Part shown: positions 43,960 through 51,459 of the stretch, in pieces
Layout of the letters: every line of letters starts with the position of its first letter
Numbering within the stretch: position 1 is the first letter of the stretch
From: Clostridia bacterium
GTDB lineage: Bacteria > Bacillota > Clostridia > TANB77 > CAG-508
Direction: 5' to 3'
Length of the DNA: 64,000 nucleotides
NCBI GenBank assembly: GCA_017437145.1
Contig: JAFSBT010000008.1
Span: 62,001-126,000 of the forward strand
Translations under genes and position numbers: made by a program
Notes under the pieces: generated by a model
What the model was told of the DNA's origin: nothing
Seen by the model: the letters and a program-made list of their open reading frames with translations, nothing else
The model's database searches: none

Positions 43960-44919
43960 ATGAATATAAAAATTGGAAATACTCCCATGGTAGAAATAAA
44001 ATATAAATATAATAATAAAATAAAAAAAGTTTATTCAAAATTAGAATACTATAATTTAACTGGCAGCATTAAAGATAGAATTGCATACTTTATTCTTAAT
44101 AAAGCTATTGAAAATGGTTCCTTAAAACCTAATATGACTATTGTTGAAGCTACAAGTGGCAATACTGGTATATCTTTATCAGCTTTGGGTTCTTATTATA
44201 AAAATCCTGTTCAAATTTTTATGCCTGATTGGGTAAGTAAAGAACGTGTAAACTTGATGAAAATGTATAATGCGAATGTTACATTAGTTTCTAAAAATGA
44301 TGGTGGATTTAAAAAAGCTTTAGAATTAGCAAAAAAATTTGCTAGAGAAAATAATGCATTTTTAGCAAATCAATTTGAAAATGAAAACAATGTTATTGCA
44401 CATTATGAAACAACTGCTGTAGAAATTTTAGAACAAATGAACAATAATGTTCATGGGTTTGTTTCCGGTATAGGAACTGGTGGAACATTCATTGGAATAT
44501 CAAAAAAATTAAAAGAAAATCTAAAATCTATTACTACTGCAGCATTAGAGCCTGCTACAGCTCCATTACTATCTAAAGGAGTAATCCTAGGAGACCATAA
44601 AATAGAAGGAATTGGTGATGATTTTATTCCAAGTATAGTCGATAGGAAATTAATTGATAAAATTTTTCTAATAAATGATGATGATGCAATCAATATGTCT
44701 AGAAAAATATCTAAAGACTTAGGCTTAGGTGTTGGCATATCCTCAGGTGCAAATCTTCTTGCTTCTATTCTATTAAACGAAGAAATAAATGGTAATGTAG
44801 TAACTGTTTTTGCTGATGACAATAAAAAATATTTATCAACCGATTTAAGTAAATCTATTGATGATAATCCTGATTTTCTTTCTAATAAAATTGAACTTTT
44901 AAATTTTAAATTTATTTAG
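43960..44919 (+). CDS. Cysteine synthase (O-acetylserine sulfhydrylase)-like PLP enzyme
   Basis: A 319-residue fold-type II PLP enzyme. The start at 43960 is chosen because AGAGGTGG lies seven bases upstream; a GTG start would overlap that signal. Motifs: GNTPMVEI, LTGSIKDRIAYF (PLP lysine), EATSGNTGISLSAL (substrate loop), SGIGTGGTF (phosphate loop) and GVGISSGANLLAS. It makes cysteine from O-acetylserine or a related substrate. A leader with Cys-rich peptides and alternative hairpins precedes it, so regulation by cysteine supply is likely. Confidence 0.88.
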   Translation: MNIKIGNTPMVEIKYKYNNKIKKVYSKLEYYNLTGSIKDRIAYFILNKAIENGSLKPNMTIVEATSGNTGISLSALGSYYKNPVQIFMPDWVSKERVNLMKMYNANVTLVSKNDGGFKKALELAKKFARENNAFLANQFENENNVIAHYETTAVEILEQMNNNVHGFVSGIGTGGTFIGISKKLKENLKSITTAALEPATAPLLSKGVILGDHKIEGIGDDFIPSIVDRKLIDKIFLINDDDAINMSRKISKDLGLGVGISSGANLLASILLNEEINGNVVTVFADDNKKYLSTDLSKSIDDNPDFLSNKIELLNFKFI

Positions 44920-45008
44920 CAGTTTTAAGAAAAAATAAATAAATTTGTAATTATATATTATTTTTATAATTTTAGTATTATTATCTTTTTCATAGCAAGT
45001 ATCCATAC

Positions 45009-45037
45009 TTGCACTTCTTTACATAATATGGTATAAT
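45009..45037 (+). promoter_or_regulatory. Promoter of the small membrane protein gene
   Basis: TTGCAC and TATAAT are separated by 17 bases. The following leader of about 120 bases (45044-45165) holds small hairpins, for example AAGGGAC / GTCCTT, and is more G+C-rich than its surroundings. Confidence 0.75.
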
Positions 45038-45073
45038 ATTATTGTATTTGAGAGTCAAGCAACTCATTTACTG

Positions 45074-45148
45074 ATGCTGAAAGGGACCATTTCGCAAGTC
45101 CTTAACCTTATTACCGAGGAATATTACAGCATAACGCCATTCCCTTGA
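45074..45148 (+). CDS. Possible 24-codon leader frame
   Basis: It reads MLKGTISQVLNLITEEYY and then SITPFP before the stop, and ends 17 bases before the next start. No good ribosome binding site precedes it, so this may be chance within a structured leader. Confidence 0.25.
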   Translation: MLKGTISQVLNLITEEYYSITPFP

Positions 45149-45165
45149 TTAAAGGAGGTGTTCAC

Positions 45166-45354
45166 TTGACAAAAAAAGCAGTAAACATACTAGTAATAGT
45201 ATGTGGTATTCTGTTACCTATATTGGGCAATACAGGTTTCTATCTGTTTGTCAAAACAGGTACAGAATACTATGGCGTTTTAGGCTCGCTTTTAAATATA
45301 TCGACAGTGATATATTTATGGCTGGTCTATCGCCATAGCGTGAAAAAATTATAA
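45166..45354 (+). CDS. Small two-pass membrane protein of unknown function
   Basis: A 62-residue protein with a TTG start behind a perfect AAAGGAGGTG. It has two hydrophobic segments (about residues 6-26 and 38-55) and a basic tail, YRHSVKKL. I do not recognise the family. The cassette has its own promoter, a structured leader and a strong terminator, and is richer in G+C than neighbouring genes (CTG, GTC, CGC, TCG), as is the small gene at 16992. A small toxin, signal or anchor protein are possibilities with no direct support. Confidence 0.55.
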   Translation: MTKKAVNILVIVCGILLPILGNTGFYLFVKTGTEYYGVLGSLLNISTVIYLWLVYRHSVKKL

Positions 45355-45361
45355 TTTTTCC

Positions 45362-45399
45362 CCTAATTAAGACGTGGTAAATCTTAATTAGGCTTTTTT
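45362..45399 (+). terminator. Terminator of the small membrane protein gene
   Basis: Stem CCTAATTAAGA / TCTTAATTAGG with loop CGTGGTAAA and a CTTTTTT tract. Confidence 0.93.
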
Positions 45400-45530
45400 C
45401 ATGTTCAAAATACATCTTATAATTTTTTATTTCACATATCTCGCTTAAAAATTTATGCAGTTAAATTATTGTAAATTACTGAAAAAAATGATATTATATT
45501 GTGTGAAATTAATTTATAAAAGGAGAAAAT

Positions 45531-45965
45531 ATGAAAAGAAAAGATGTAATAAAAACAGGTTCAAAATTTTTTTCAGATTTTAAAGCATTTATTGCAAAAG
45601 GTAATGTTATTGATTTAGCTGTCGGTGTTATTATCGGTAATGCTTTTGGAAAAATCGTTACTTCAATAGTAAATGATGTTATTATGCCAGCTATGGGTAT
45701 CATTAGCGGAGGAATTAATTTTACTAATTTAAGTTATACTGTAAAAGACTCTACTATTGCTTATGGAAATCTTATTCAAAATGTTATTGACTTCTTTATT
45801 ATTGCTGCATGTATATTTGTTTTTGTAAAAGTTATCGAAAGATTTACAAAAAAGAAACAAGCAGAAGTTGAAGAAACTGTTGTTGAAGAAGTAAAAAAAG
45901 ATGAACACATTGTTCTATTGGAAGAAATAAGAGATTTATTAAAAAAAGAAGCAGAAGTAAAATAA
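45531..45965 (+). CDS. mscL: Large-conductance mechanosensitive channel MscL
   Basis: A 144-residue protein with the MscL signature: FKAFIAKGNVIDLAVGVIIG (first helix, about 15-35), GNAFGKIVTSIVNDVIMPAMG and a second helix (about 75-100, FFIIAACIFVFV), then a charged C-terminal helix with ILLEEIRDLLKK. It forms the pentameric emergency pore that opens under hypo-osmotic shock. Normal start behind AAAGGAG; 31 bases precede the next gene. Confidence 0.97.
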   Translation: MKRKDVIKTGSKFFSDFKAFIAKGNVIDLAVGVIIGNAFGKIVTSIVNDVIMPAMGIISGGINFTNLSYTVKDSTIAYGNLIQNVIDFFIIAACIFVFVKVIERFTKKKQAEVEETVVEEVKKDEHIVLLEEIRDLLKKEAEVK

Positions 45966-45995
45966 TTTAAACAATTCAAACTAGGGAGAAAATTT

Positions 45996-46535
45996 ATGGT
46001 AATATTTATATTAGCTCAAATTTTTGGAATATTAGGTCCAGGAGCAACTATTATAGCCACTCAAATGAAGGATAAGAAAAAATATTTATTAGCATATATT
46101 GTAGCATATATTTTACTTATTGCAAATTACTTACTATTAGATGCCTATTCAGGTGCACTTAATACATTTATTCTTTTAATTTTAACTTTAATTTTTAGCA
46201 TATTTGAAAACAAAAAATTTCCTACATGGCTAATAATATTATTTTCATCATTTCTATTAATAGGTAGTATTATAACTTATGAAAATATATATAGTATATT
46301 ACCGACCATAGGTTCTTTTATGTCCTTTGCCATTTTATTGACAAAAGATATGAAAAAAATTAGAATATATACTTTCATTTTAAAATTATTATTTGCAACA
46401 TATGATTTTTTAGTTATGGCCTATACTGCTTGTGTTTTAGACTCTATAGGATTTATATCTACAATAATAGCTGTTTATAGATATGACATAAAAGCAAATT
46501 CTAAACGAAAACAAAAAAATGTAGGGGCGATTTAA
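45996..46535 (+). CDS. YgjV-family inner-membrane protein
   Basis: A 179-residue protein with about six membrane segments, opening FILAQIFGILGPGATIIATQ with DKKKYLLAYIVA, as in YgjV family proteins, whose function is not known. The last codons (AAT GTA GGG GCG ATT TAA) come from a TGTAGGGGCG hairpin repeat, so the repeat supplies the final residues and the stop codon. The ribosome binding site is AGGGAG; it may be co-transcribed with mscL. Confidence 0.75.
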   Translation: MVIFILAQIFGILGPGATIIATQMKDKKKYLLAYIVAYILLIANYLLLDAYSGALNTFILLILTLIFSIFENKKFPTWLIILFSSFLLIGSIITYENIYSILPTIGSFMSFAILLTKDMKKIRIYTFILKLLFATYDFLVMAYTACVLDSIGFISTIIAVYRYDIKANSKRKQKNVGAI

Positions 46536-46548
46536 AATTGCCCCTACA
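46520..46548. repeat. TGTAGGGGCG hairpin repeat overlapping the end of the ygjV-like gene
   Basis: Stem TGTAGGGGCGATTT / AAATTGCCCCTACA with one G-T/A-C change inside; the copy spans the stop codon of the preceding gene. Confidence 0.9.
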
Positions 46549-46671
46549 TTTTTTTTATGAAATCTAATAAATTTTGAAAAAAAATTTATTTTTTTTACAA
46601 AAAATGTATTCAAGAAAAAAAAATCGTGATAAAATATAAATAAATTTTTAATTAAGAAAGAAGGATATATT

Positions 46672-47355
46672 ATGAAGAAAATTTATGAAGGCAAAACAAA
46701 AGATGTTTATTCTTTAGAAAATGGAAACGTAATGTTACAATTTAAAGATGATTGTACGGGTAAAGATGGTGTTTTCGATCCAGGTGAGAATTCAGTAGGT
46801 TTAACTATTGAAGGAATCGGAAAAGCAAACTTAGAAACATCTATACGTTATTTTGAACTTCTAAAAAATGCTGGTATAAAAACACATTATGTAAGTGCAA
46901 ATATTGATGAAGCTACTATGGAAGTACTTCCAGCAACTGTATTTGGACATGGGCTTGAAGTTATATGTCGTCTTGTTGCAACAGGAAGCTTTATTCGTAG
47001 ATATGGTGAATATATAGAAGATGGTACTGCTCTTGAAGGTGGATATGTTGAATGTACTTTTAAAAATGATGCAAAAGGAGATCCACTTGTAACTGGTGAA
47101 GGTTTAGCAGCACTTGGAGTTATGACTCCTGAAATGTTCGAAAGTATGAAAGAACAAACTTTAAAAATCACAAAAATCGTTGCTGATGATTTAAAATCAA
47201 TTGGTCTTGATTTATGGGATATTAAATTTGAATTTGGTTATAACAATAATGAAGTAATTCTTATTGATGAAATTGCTTCTGGTAACATGAGAGTATATAA
47301 AGATGGAAAAATCGTTGACCCAGTTGAACTTACAAAACTTATTTTAAATAGATAA
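46672..47355 (+). CDS. purC: Phosphoribosylaminoimidazole-succinocarboxamide synthase (SAICAR synthetase)
   Basis: A 227-residue protein with [19 protein letters not shown] (ATP-binding loop), [25 protein letters not shown] (about 103-118) and [12 protein letters not shown] near the C-terminus. It catalyses the purine step that joins CAIR with aspartate. It is isolated here and not in a purine operon; a large terminator follows it. Confidence 0.97.
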   Translation: MKKIYEGKTKDVYSLENGNVMLQFKDDCTGKDGVFDPGENSVGLTIEGIGKANLETSIRYFELLKNAGIKTHYVSANIDEATMEVLPATVFGHGLEVICRLVATGSFIRRYGEYIEDGTALEGGYVECTFKNDAKGDPLVTGEGLAALGVMTPEMFESMKEQTLKITKIVADDLKSIGLDLWDIKFEFGYNNNEVILIDEIASGNMRVYKDGKIVDPVELTKLILNR

Positions 47356-47372
47356 TTTCAAGGTAATAATAC

Positions 47373-47424
47373 AACCTCCACACGAATACAATTAAACAAA
47401 TGTATTCGTAAGTGGAGGTTTTTC
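47373..47424 (+). terminator. Terminator of purC with the spoIIID ribosome binding site in its stem
   Basis: Stem AACCTCCACACGAATACA pairs with TGTATTCGTAAGTGGAGGTT and is followed by TTTTC. The GGAGG at 47414-47418 in the right arm is the only plausible ribosome binding site for the gene starting at 47429. Confidence 0.88.
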
Positions 47425-47428
47425 TTAT

Positions 47429-47698
47429 ATGAGAAATATATCAATAGAAGAACGTGCAATAAGTTTGGCACAATATATTATAGATTCAAAAGATACTGTT
47501 CGAGGTGCAGCTAAAAAGTTTGGTATTTCTAAATCTACTGTACATAAGGATGTTAGTGAAAGACTTTTACATATAAACCGTGCTTTAGCATTAGAAGTAA
47601 GAAAAATTTTAGATGAAAATAAAGCTGAAAGACATATTCGTGGTGGAATGGCAACAAAGCTTAAATACACTAAAGATAAAGAGCCCAGAGTTTCATAA
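47429..47698 (+). CDS. spoIIID: Sporulation transcription factor SpoIIID
   Basis: An 89-residue DNA-binding protein. It opens SIEERAISLAQYIIDSKDTV and has the helix-turn-helix GAAKKFGISKSTVHKDVSERL (about 28-48, shortened here) and IRGGMATKLKYTKDK at the C-terminus, as in SpoIIID. It acts in the mother cell, switching genes between sigma E and sigma K control. The ribosome binding site sits in the 3' arm of the purC terminator, so its translation may depend on transcript start or read-through. Confidence 0.96.
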   Translation: MRNISIEERAISLAQYIIDSKDTVRGAAKKFGISKSTVHKDVSERLLHINRALALEVRKILDENKAERHIRGGMATKLKYTKDKEPRVS

Positions 47699-47707
47699 AC
47701 TCTTTTT
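47687..47707 (+). terminator. Terminator overlapping the spoIIID stop codon
   Basis: Stem AGAGTTT / AAACTCT with loop CAT, followed by TTTTCC; the stop codon TAA lies in the hairpin. Confidence 0.75.
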
Positions 47708-47751
47708 CCTATATTATATTTATGTGCAAAATTATTTTTTATGGAAAATAG

Positions 47752-47850
47752 CAATTTGTATTTGGCATTTGGAGTTTAGATTTTGGTAATATAATGGAAA
47801 GCTACGAAGAATTACTTTATACATCCAAACTCCAAAGTCCAAACGCATTA
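47752..47850. repeat. Dispersed inverted-arm repeat, family B copy 2
   Basis: Arms GGCATTTGGAGTTTAG and CCAAACTCCAAAGTCC around GAAAGCTACGAAGAATTACT. The rest of the 47708-48088 gap contains a hairpin at 47888-47934 and AT-rich sequence with no gene. Confidence 0.72.
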
Positions 47851-47887
47851 AATTAAAATTTTCTATTTAAAATTATAAAATCAAGTT

Positions 47888-47934
47888 AAAAAGGAACATT
47901 GAACTTTTCTTACTTCAATGTTCCTTATTTTTTC
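47888..47934. terminator. Terminator-like hairpin in the spoIIID-kinase gap
   Basis: Perfect stem AAGGAACATTGAA / TTCAATGTTCCTT followed by ATTTTTT on the plus strand and preceded by AAAAA, so it may work in both directions. Confidence 0.78.
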
Positions 47935-48088
47935 TCTTCCATATAACCTCCTTTTTCCTTTTTTCTAATACTAATCGTATTAATTATTATACGAAGAGAC
48001 CGACTAGATTGTTACATCTAACATATCCTAATCATATATTAATTATATCAAACTTTACATAATATGTCAAGTTTGATGTTGTTCTTTT

Positions 48089-48700
48089 TTATATTGACCT
48101 TTCATTATCTATTTCTCTATTTAATATATTTTGAATATTAGCTTCTAATTCCCCTTTTGTTCCATTATTATTTATTACATTTTTGAATCCTTTACAAAGT
48201 TTAATTTTAGGTTTATCATACTCTTCTCTTTCTCTAAATTCTTCTTCAGATATGTTGTCTCTTTTTAAAACATCTCTTTCCCTAAAAAAATAGTCTCTAC
48301 TCATTAATATTTTAATATCTAACATATTCAATGGAACATATACAGGTAATTGTGTTCCTTCTATTATAAAATATTTTGCATTAGACACTCTTTGTTTTAA
48401 AATTCTTTTCATAATGATTGACTTTAATGCCGACATCTTTATCTTTTCATATAAATTTTCAACAGCTTTACTAGACATTCTTTTCCCTTTTAATCTAGGG
48501 TCTATAACCACTCTTACATCCCCATTAGTATCATTAGTAGGAACTGTAAATTTTTTAAGAAAACTTCTTCTTTTCCATACTTCTACTTCTTTTTGTAAAT
48601 CATCTAGATGATAAACCTGACAATTTAGTTTCCTTGCAATGATTTCAGAAGTCAAAGTTTTCCCTGAACCTGATTCACCACATATTCCAATTAGTATCAT
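48089..48700 (-). CDS. P-loop nucleoside/nucleotide kinase-like protein
   Basis: A 203-residue protein; the start at 48700 follows AAAGGATTTTAAAT. It opens MILIGICGESGSGKTLTS (Walker A), has YHLDDLQKEVEVWKRR (uridine-kinase-like DD motif) and YFIIEGTQLPVYVP (Walker B-like). The substrate cannot be told: uridine kinase and dephospho-CoA kinase-like enzymes share this layout. It lies directly upstream of nothing conserved, and four to five bases downstream of nothing obvious except dtd, which follows in the same orientation upstream. Confidence 0.72.
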   Translation of the reverse strand: MILIGICGESGSGKTLTSEIIARKLNCQVYHLDDLQKEVEVWKRRSFLKKFTVPTNDTNGDVRVVIDPRLKGKRMSSKAVENLYEKIKMSALKSIIMKRILKQRVSNAKYFIIEGTQLPVYVPLNMLDIKILMSRDYFFRERDVLKRDNISEEEFREREEYDKPKIKLCKGFKNVINNNGTKGELEANIQNILNREIDNERSI

Positions 48701-48737
48701 ATTTAAAATCCTTTCATTAATTTTGCTTTGCAAATTT

Positions 48738-49193
48738 TTATTGTTTTATAAGTTCTGCACTATCTAAAATTATTGTAACTGGTCCATCATTTAATAAATT
48801 TACTTTCATATCTGCTCCAAAAATTCCTGTTTGTACTTTTGAAATTTCTTTTTTACATTCACCTATTATATATTCATACAATTCATTTGCATAATCCGGT
48901 TTTGCAGCATTTATAAATGCAGGCCTATTACCTCCTCTACAATCTGCATATAATGTAAATTGTGATACCAATAATAATTCTCCATTAACATCTTTTAGAG
49001 CTAAATTCATTTTCCCATTTTCATCTTCAAATACTCTTAATTTTATTAATTTTTTTATTAAAACATCTGCTGTTTCTTTAGTATCTTCATGTGTTATACC
49101 AATTAATACTAAAAAACCATTATTTATACTTCCTACTATTTTATTTTCTACCTCTACACTTGCATTTTTAACTCTTTGGATTACGAATTTCAT
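48738..49193 (-). CDS. dtd: D-aminoacyl-tRNA deacylase
   Basis: A 151-residue protein with [20 protein letters not shown] at the start, [19 protein letters not shown] (the SQxTL active-site motif) and [11 protein letters not shown] near the C-terminus (the GP motif). It removes D-amino acids from mischarged tRNA. Standard length for the family. It is separated from aspS by a run of hairpin repeats. Confidence 0.97.
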   Translation of the reverse strand: MKFVIQRVKNASVEVENKIVGSINNGFLVLIGITHEDTKETADVLIKKLIKLRVFEDENGKMNLALKDVNGELLLVSQFTLYADCRGGNRPAFINAAKPDYANELYEYIIGECKKEISKVQTGIFGADMKVNLLNDGPVTIILDSAELIKQ

Positions 49194-49223
49194 TCTTATA
49201 ACACTCCTGTATATATTTTAAAT

Positions 49224-49351
49224 GGGCAGGTCAAGACCTGCCCCTACATTATATTTTGTCATTTCTTTTAAGATGGGCGGACACAAGGCCCGCTCCTACA
49301 TAATATATGGTTATTCCTTCGAAGCGCGGACGACCAATGGTCGCCCCTACA
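49224..49351. repeat. Three TGTAGGGGCG-family hairpin repeats
   Basis: Copies at 49224-49248 (stem GGGCAGGTC / GACCTGCCC), 49275-49300 (core ACACAAGGCC, end CTCCTACA) and 49326-49351 (GACGACCA / TGGTCGCC). They are separated by copies of the linker word GTCATTTCTTTTAAG or GGTTATTCCTTCGAAG. Confidence 0.9.
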
Positions 49352-51103
49352 TTATTCACTTTTTATTTGTATATGTACATCATCTAATTGTTCTTTTGAA
49401 ACCTGACTTGGTGCTCTCATAAGTAAATCTCTTGCTTTTTTATTTTTAGGGAAAGCAATTACTTCTCTTATATTGCTTGAATCAGCAACCAACATTACCA
49501 TTCTATCTAATCCTGGAGCTGCCCCTGCATGTGGTGGTGCTCCATATTGGAATGCATTAAATAATGCTCCAAATTTTGATTTAACATCTTCCTCTGTATA
49601 TCCTGCAATTTCAAAAGCTTTAATCATTATTTCTGGATTGTGATTTCTTACTGCTCCTGAAGCAACTTCATATCCATTACATACAACATCATATTGATAA
49701 GCTAAAATATCTAATGGATTCATTGTTTCTAATGCTTCCATTTCACCTTGTGGCATTGAAAATGGATTATGACAGAAATCTATTTTACCTTCATCAGATA
49801 GTTCATACATTGGGAAATCAACTATAAAGCATAATTTATATTCACCTTTTTTTATTAACTCTAGTCTTTCTCCTAATTCTAATCTAACTCCTCCGGCAAT
49901 TTTTTGTGCAGTTTTAAATTCATCTGCAATGAAGAATATACTATCTTCTTTGTTTGCATTTAATTGTTCTTGTAATTTTTCTTTTATTTCTTCATTTACA
50001 AATTTTGCAATTCCTCCAACAGGATTATTTGACTCATCAAATTTAACCCATGCTAAACCTTTTGCTTGTAATTCTTGAACTGCAAATTCTGTCATGCTAT
50101 CAAAGAACTTTCTTGTTTGAGCTCCACCATTTGGAACTAAAATTGCTTTAATTGTTTTGTCTTTAAATGCGTTAAATTCTGTATTTTCAAAAATTTTAGT
50201 TACATCTTGAATTATTAATGGATTTCTTAAATCTGGTTTATCTGAACCGTATTTCTCCATTGCTTCTAGATATGGAATTCTAATAAATGGTGCTTCATCA
50301 ACTTTCCAGTCAGTATGTTTTGTAAATACTTCTGTAAAAATTTGTTCCAATACTTTTAAAACATCTTCTTGTGTTGCAAAGCTCATTTCAAAATCTAATT
50401 GATAAAATTCTCCTGGTGCTCTATCTGCTCTAGGATCTTCATCTCTAAAACATGGAGCTATTTGATAATATTTATTAAATCCACTTGCCATTAATAATTG
50501 TTTGAATTGTTGAGGTGCTTGTGGAAGTGCATAAAATTCTCCTGGATGTAGTCTACTTGGCACTAAGAAATCTCTTGCTCCTTCTGGTGAAGAATTAGCT
50601 AATATTGGTGTTTGAATTTCTGTAAATCCTAATTCATCCATTTTATTTCTTAAAGTTTTCATTATTTCTGAACGTAATAATATTGTTTCATGTAATTTAG
50701 TGTTTCTTAAATCTAAGAATCTATATTCTAATCTTAAATCTTCTCTGGCTTCTCCCGTTTTTTCAGAGTTCACTTCAAAAGGCAATACATTTTTACATTT
50801 ACCTAAAATTTCTATTTTCTCTGCTTCTATTTCTATATCACCAGTATGAATTTTAGAATTTTTGCTTGCTCTTTCTATAACTTTTCCTTCTATACTTATA
50901 ACGGTTTCTGTAACAACATCTTTAAGTTGCTCTTCTTTATCACTAGATAAAACTATTTGAGTTATACCAAATTCATCTCTTAAATCTATGAATTTCATTC
51001 CGCCTAAATTTCTAATTGTTTGTACCCATCCTGCTAATTTTACTGTTTTTCCTATATCATTACTTCTTAATTCTCCACAATTGTTAGTCCTATATTTGTT
51101 CAT
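49352..51103 (-). CDS. aspS: Aspartyl-tRNA synthetase
   Basis: A 583-residue class II synthetase of the bacterial type, with an N-terminal OB-fold (about 1-110, LAGWVQTIRNLGGMKFIDLRD), motif 2 region FRDEDPRADRAPGEFYQLD, the bacterial GAD insertion (about 290-410) and motif 3 GLDRMVMLVA. It charges tRNA-Asp. The ribosome binding site is GGAGGAAAAG. No CGG codon occurs in it, consistent with CGG avoidance in highly expressed genes. Confidence 0.98.
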   Translation of the reverse strand: MNKYRTNNCGELRSNDIGKTVKLAGWVQTIRNLGGMKFIDLRDEFGITQIVLSSDKEEQLKDVVTETVISIEGKVIERASKNSKIHTGDIEIEAEKIEILGKCKNVLPFEVNSEKTGEAREDLRLEYRFLDLRNTKLHETILLRSEIMKTLRNKMDELGFTEIQTPILANSSPEGARDFLVPSRLHPGEFYALPQAPQQFKQLLMASGFNKYYQIAPCFRDEDPRADRAPGEFYQLDFEMSFATQEDVLKVLEQIFTEVFTKHTDWKVDEAPFIRIPYLEAMEKYGSDKPDLRNPLIIQDVTKIFENTEFNAFKDKTIKAILVPNGGAQTRKFFDSMTEFAVQELQAKGLAWVKFDESNNPVGGIAKFVNEEIKEKLQEQLNANKEDSIFFIADEFKTAQKIAGGVRLELGERLELIKKGEYKLCFIVDFPMYELSDEGKIDFCHNPFSMPQGEMEALETMNPLDILAYQYDVVCNGYEVASGAVRNHNPEIMIKAFEIAGYTEEDVKSKFGALFNAFQYGAPPHAGAAPGLDRMVMLVADSSNIREVIAFPKNKKARDLLMRAPSQVSKEQLDDVHIQIKSE

Positions 51104-51154
51104 TCTTTTCCTCCTTCAAAATTCGTAAAACGAATTTTGTGTTATTCATATTTA

Positions 51155-51457
51155 CGGGCGGACACAGGGCCCGCCCCTACATCAAAAATCGTTTTATGAT
51201 TTTTGTACTATTCACTAAGCGAAGCGTTTGCCCGCTCCTACATTGTTTACCATATAATATTATATAAATTTTTATAATTTTGTCAACTAATTTTAAATGG
51301 TATATATTAATATATTTTAAAACATTTTTACGGGCGGACACAAGGCCCGCCCCTACATCAAAAATCATTTTACGATTTTTGTATTATTCACTATTAACTA
51401 TTCACTCTTCATTAAATGTCTTTAAAACTCGGGTCGCCATGGGCGACGACCCCTACA
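51155..51457. repeat. Cluster of TGTAGGGGCG-family hairpin repeats upstream of spoIIE's end
   Basis: Copies at 51155-51181 (GGGCGGACACAGGGCCCGCC), 51331-51357 (ACACAAGGCCCG) and 51431-51457 (GGGTCGCCATGGGCGAC), with a partial copy ending at 51243. The interspersed words GATTTTTGTACTATTCAC and TATTAACTATTCACTC recur elsewhere. The 356-base gap between aspS and spoIIE consists mainly of these repeats. Confidence 0.9.
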
Positions 51458-51459
51458 TT

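Noticed and set aside
45044-45165. Riboswitch in the leader of the small membrane protein gene
   Set aside because: The leader has small stems and higher G+C, but I could match no known riboswitch consensus and saw no terminator or anti-terminator pair.
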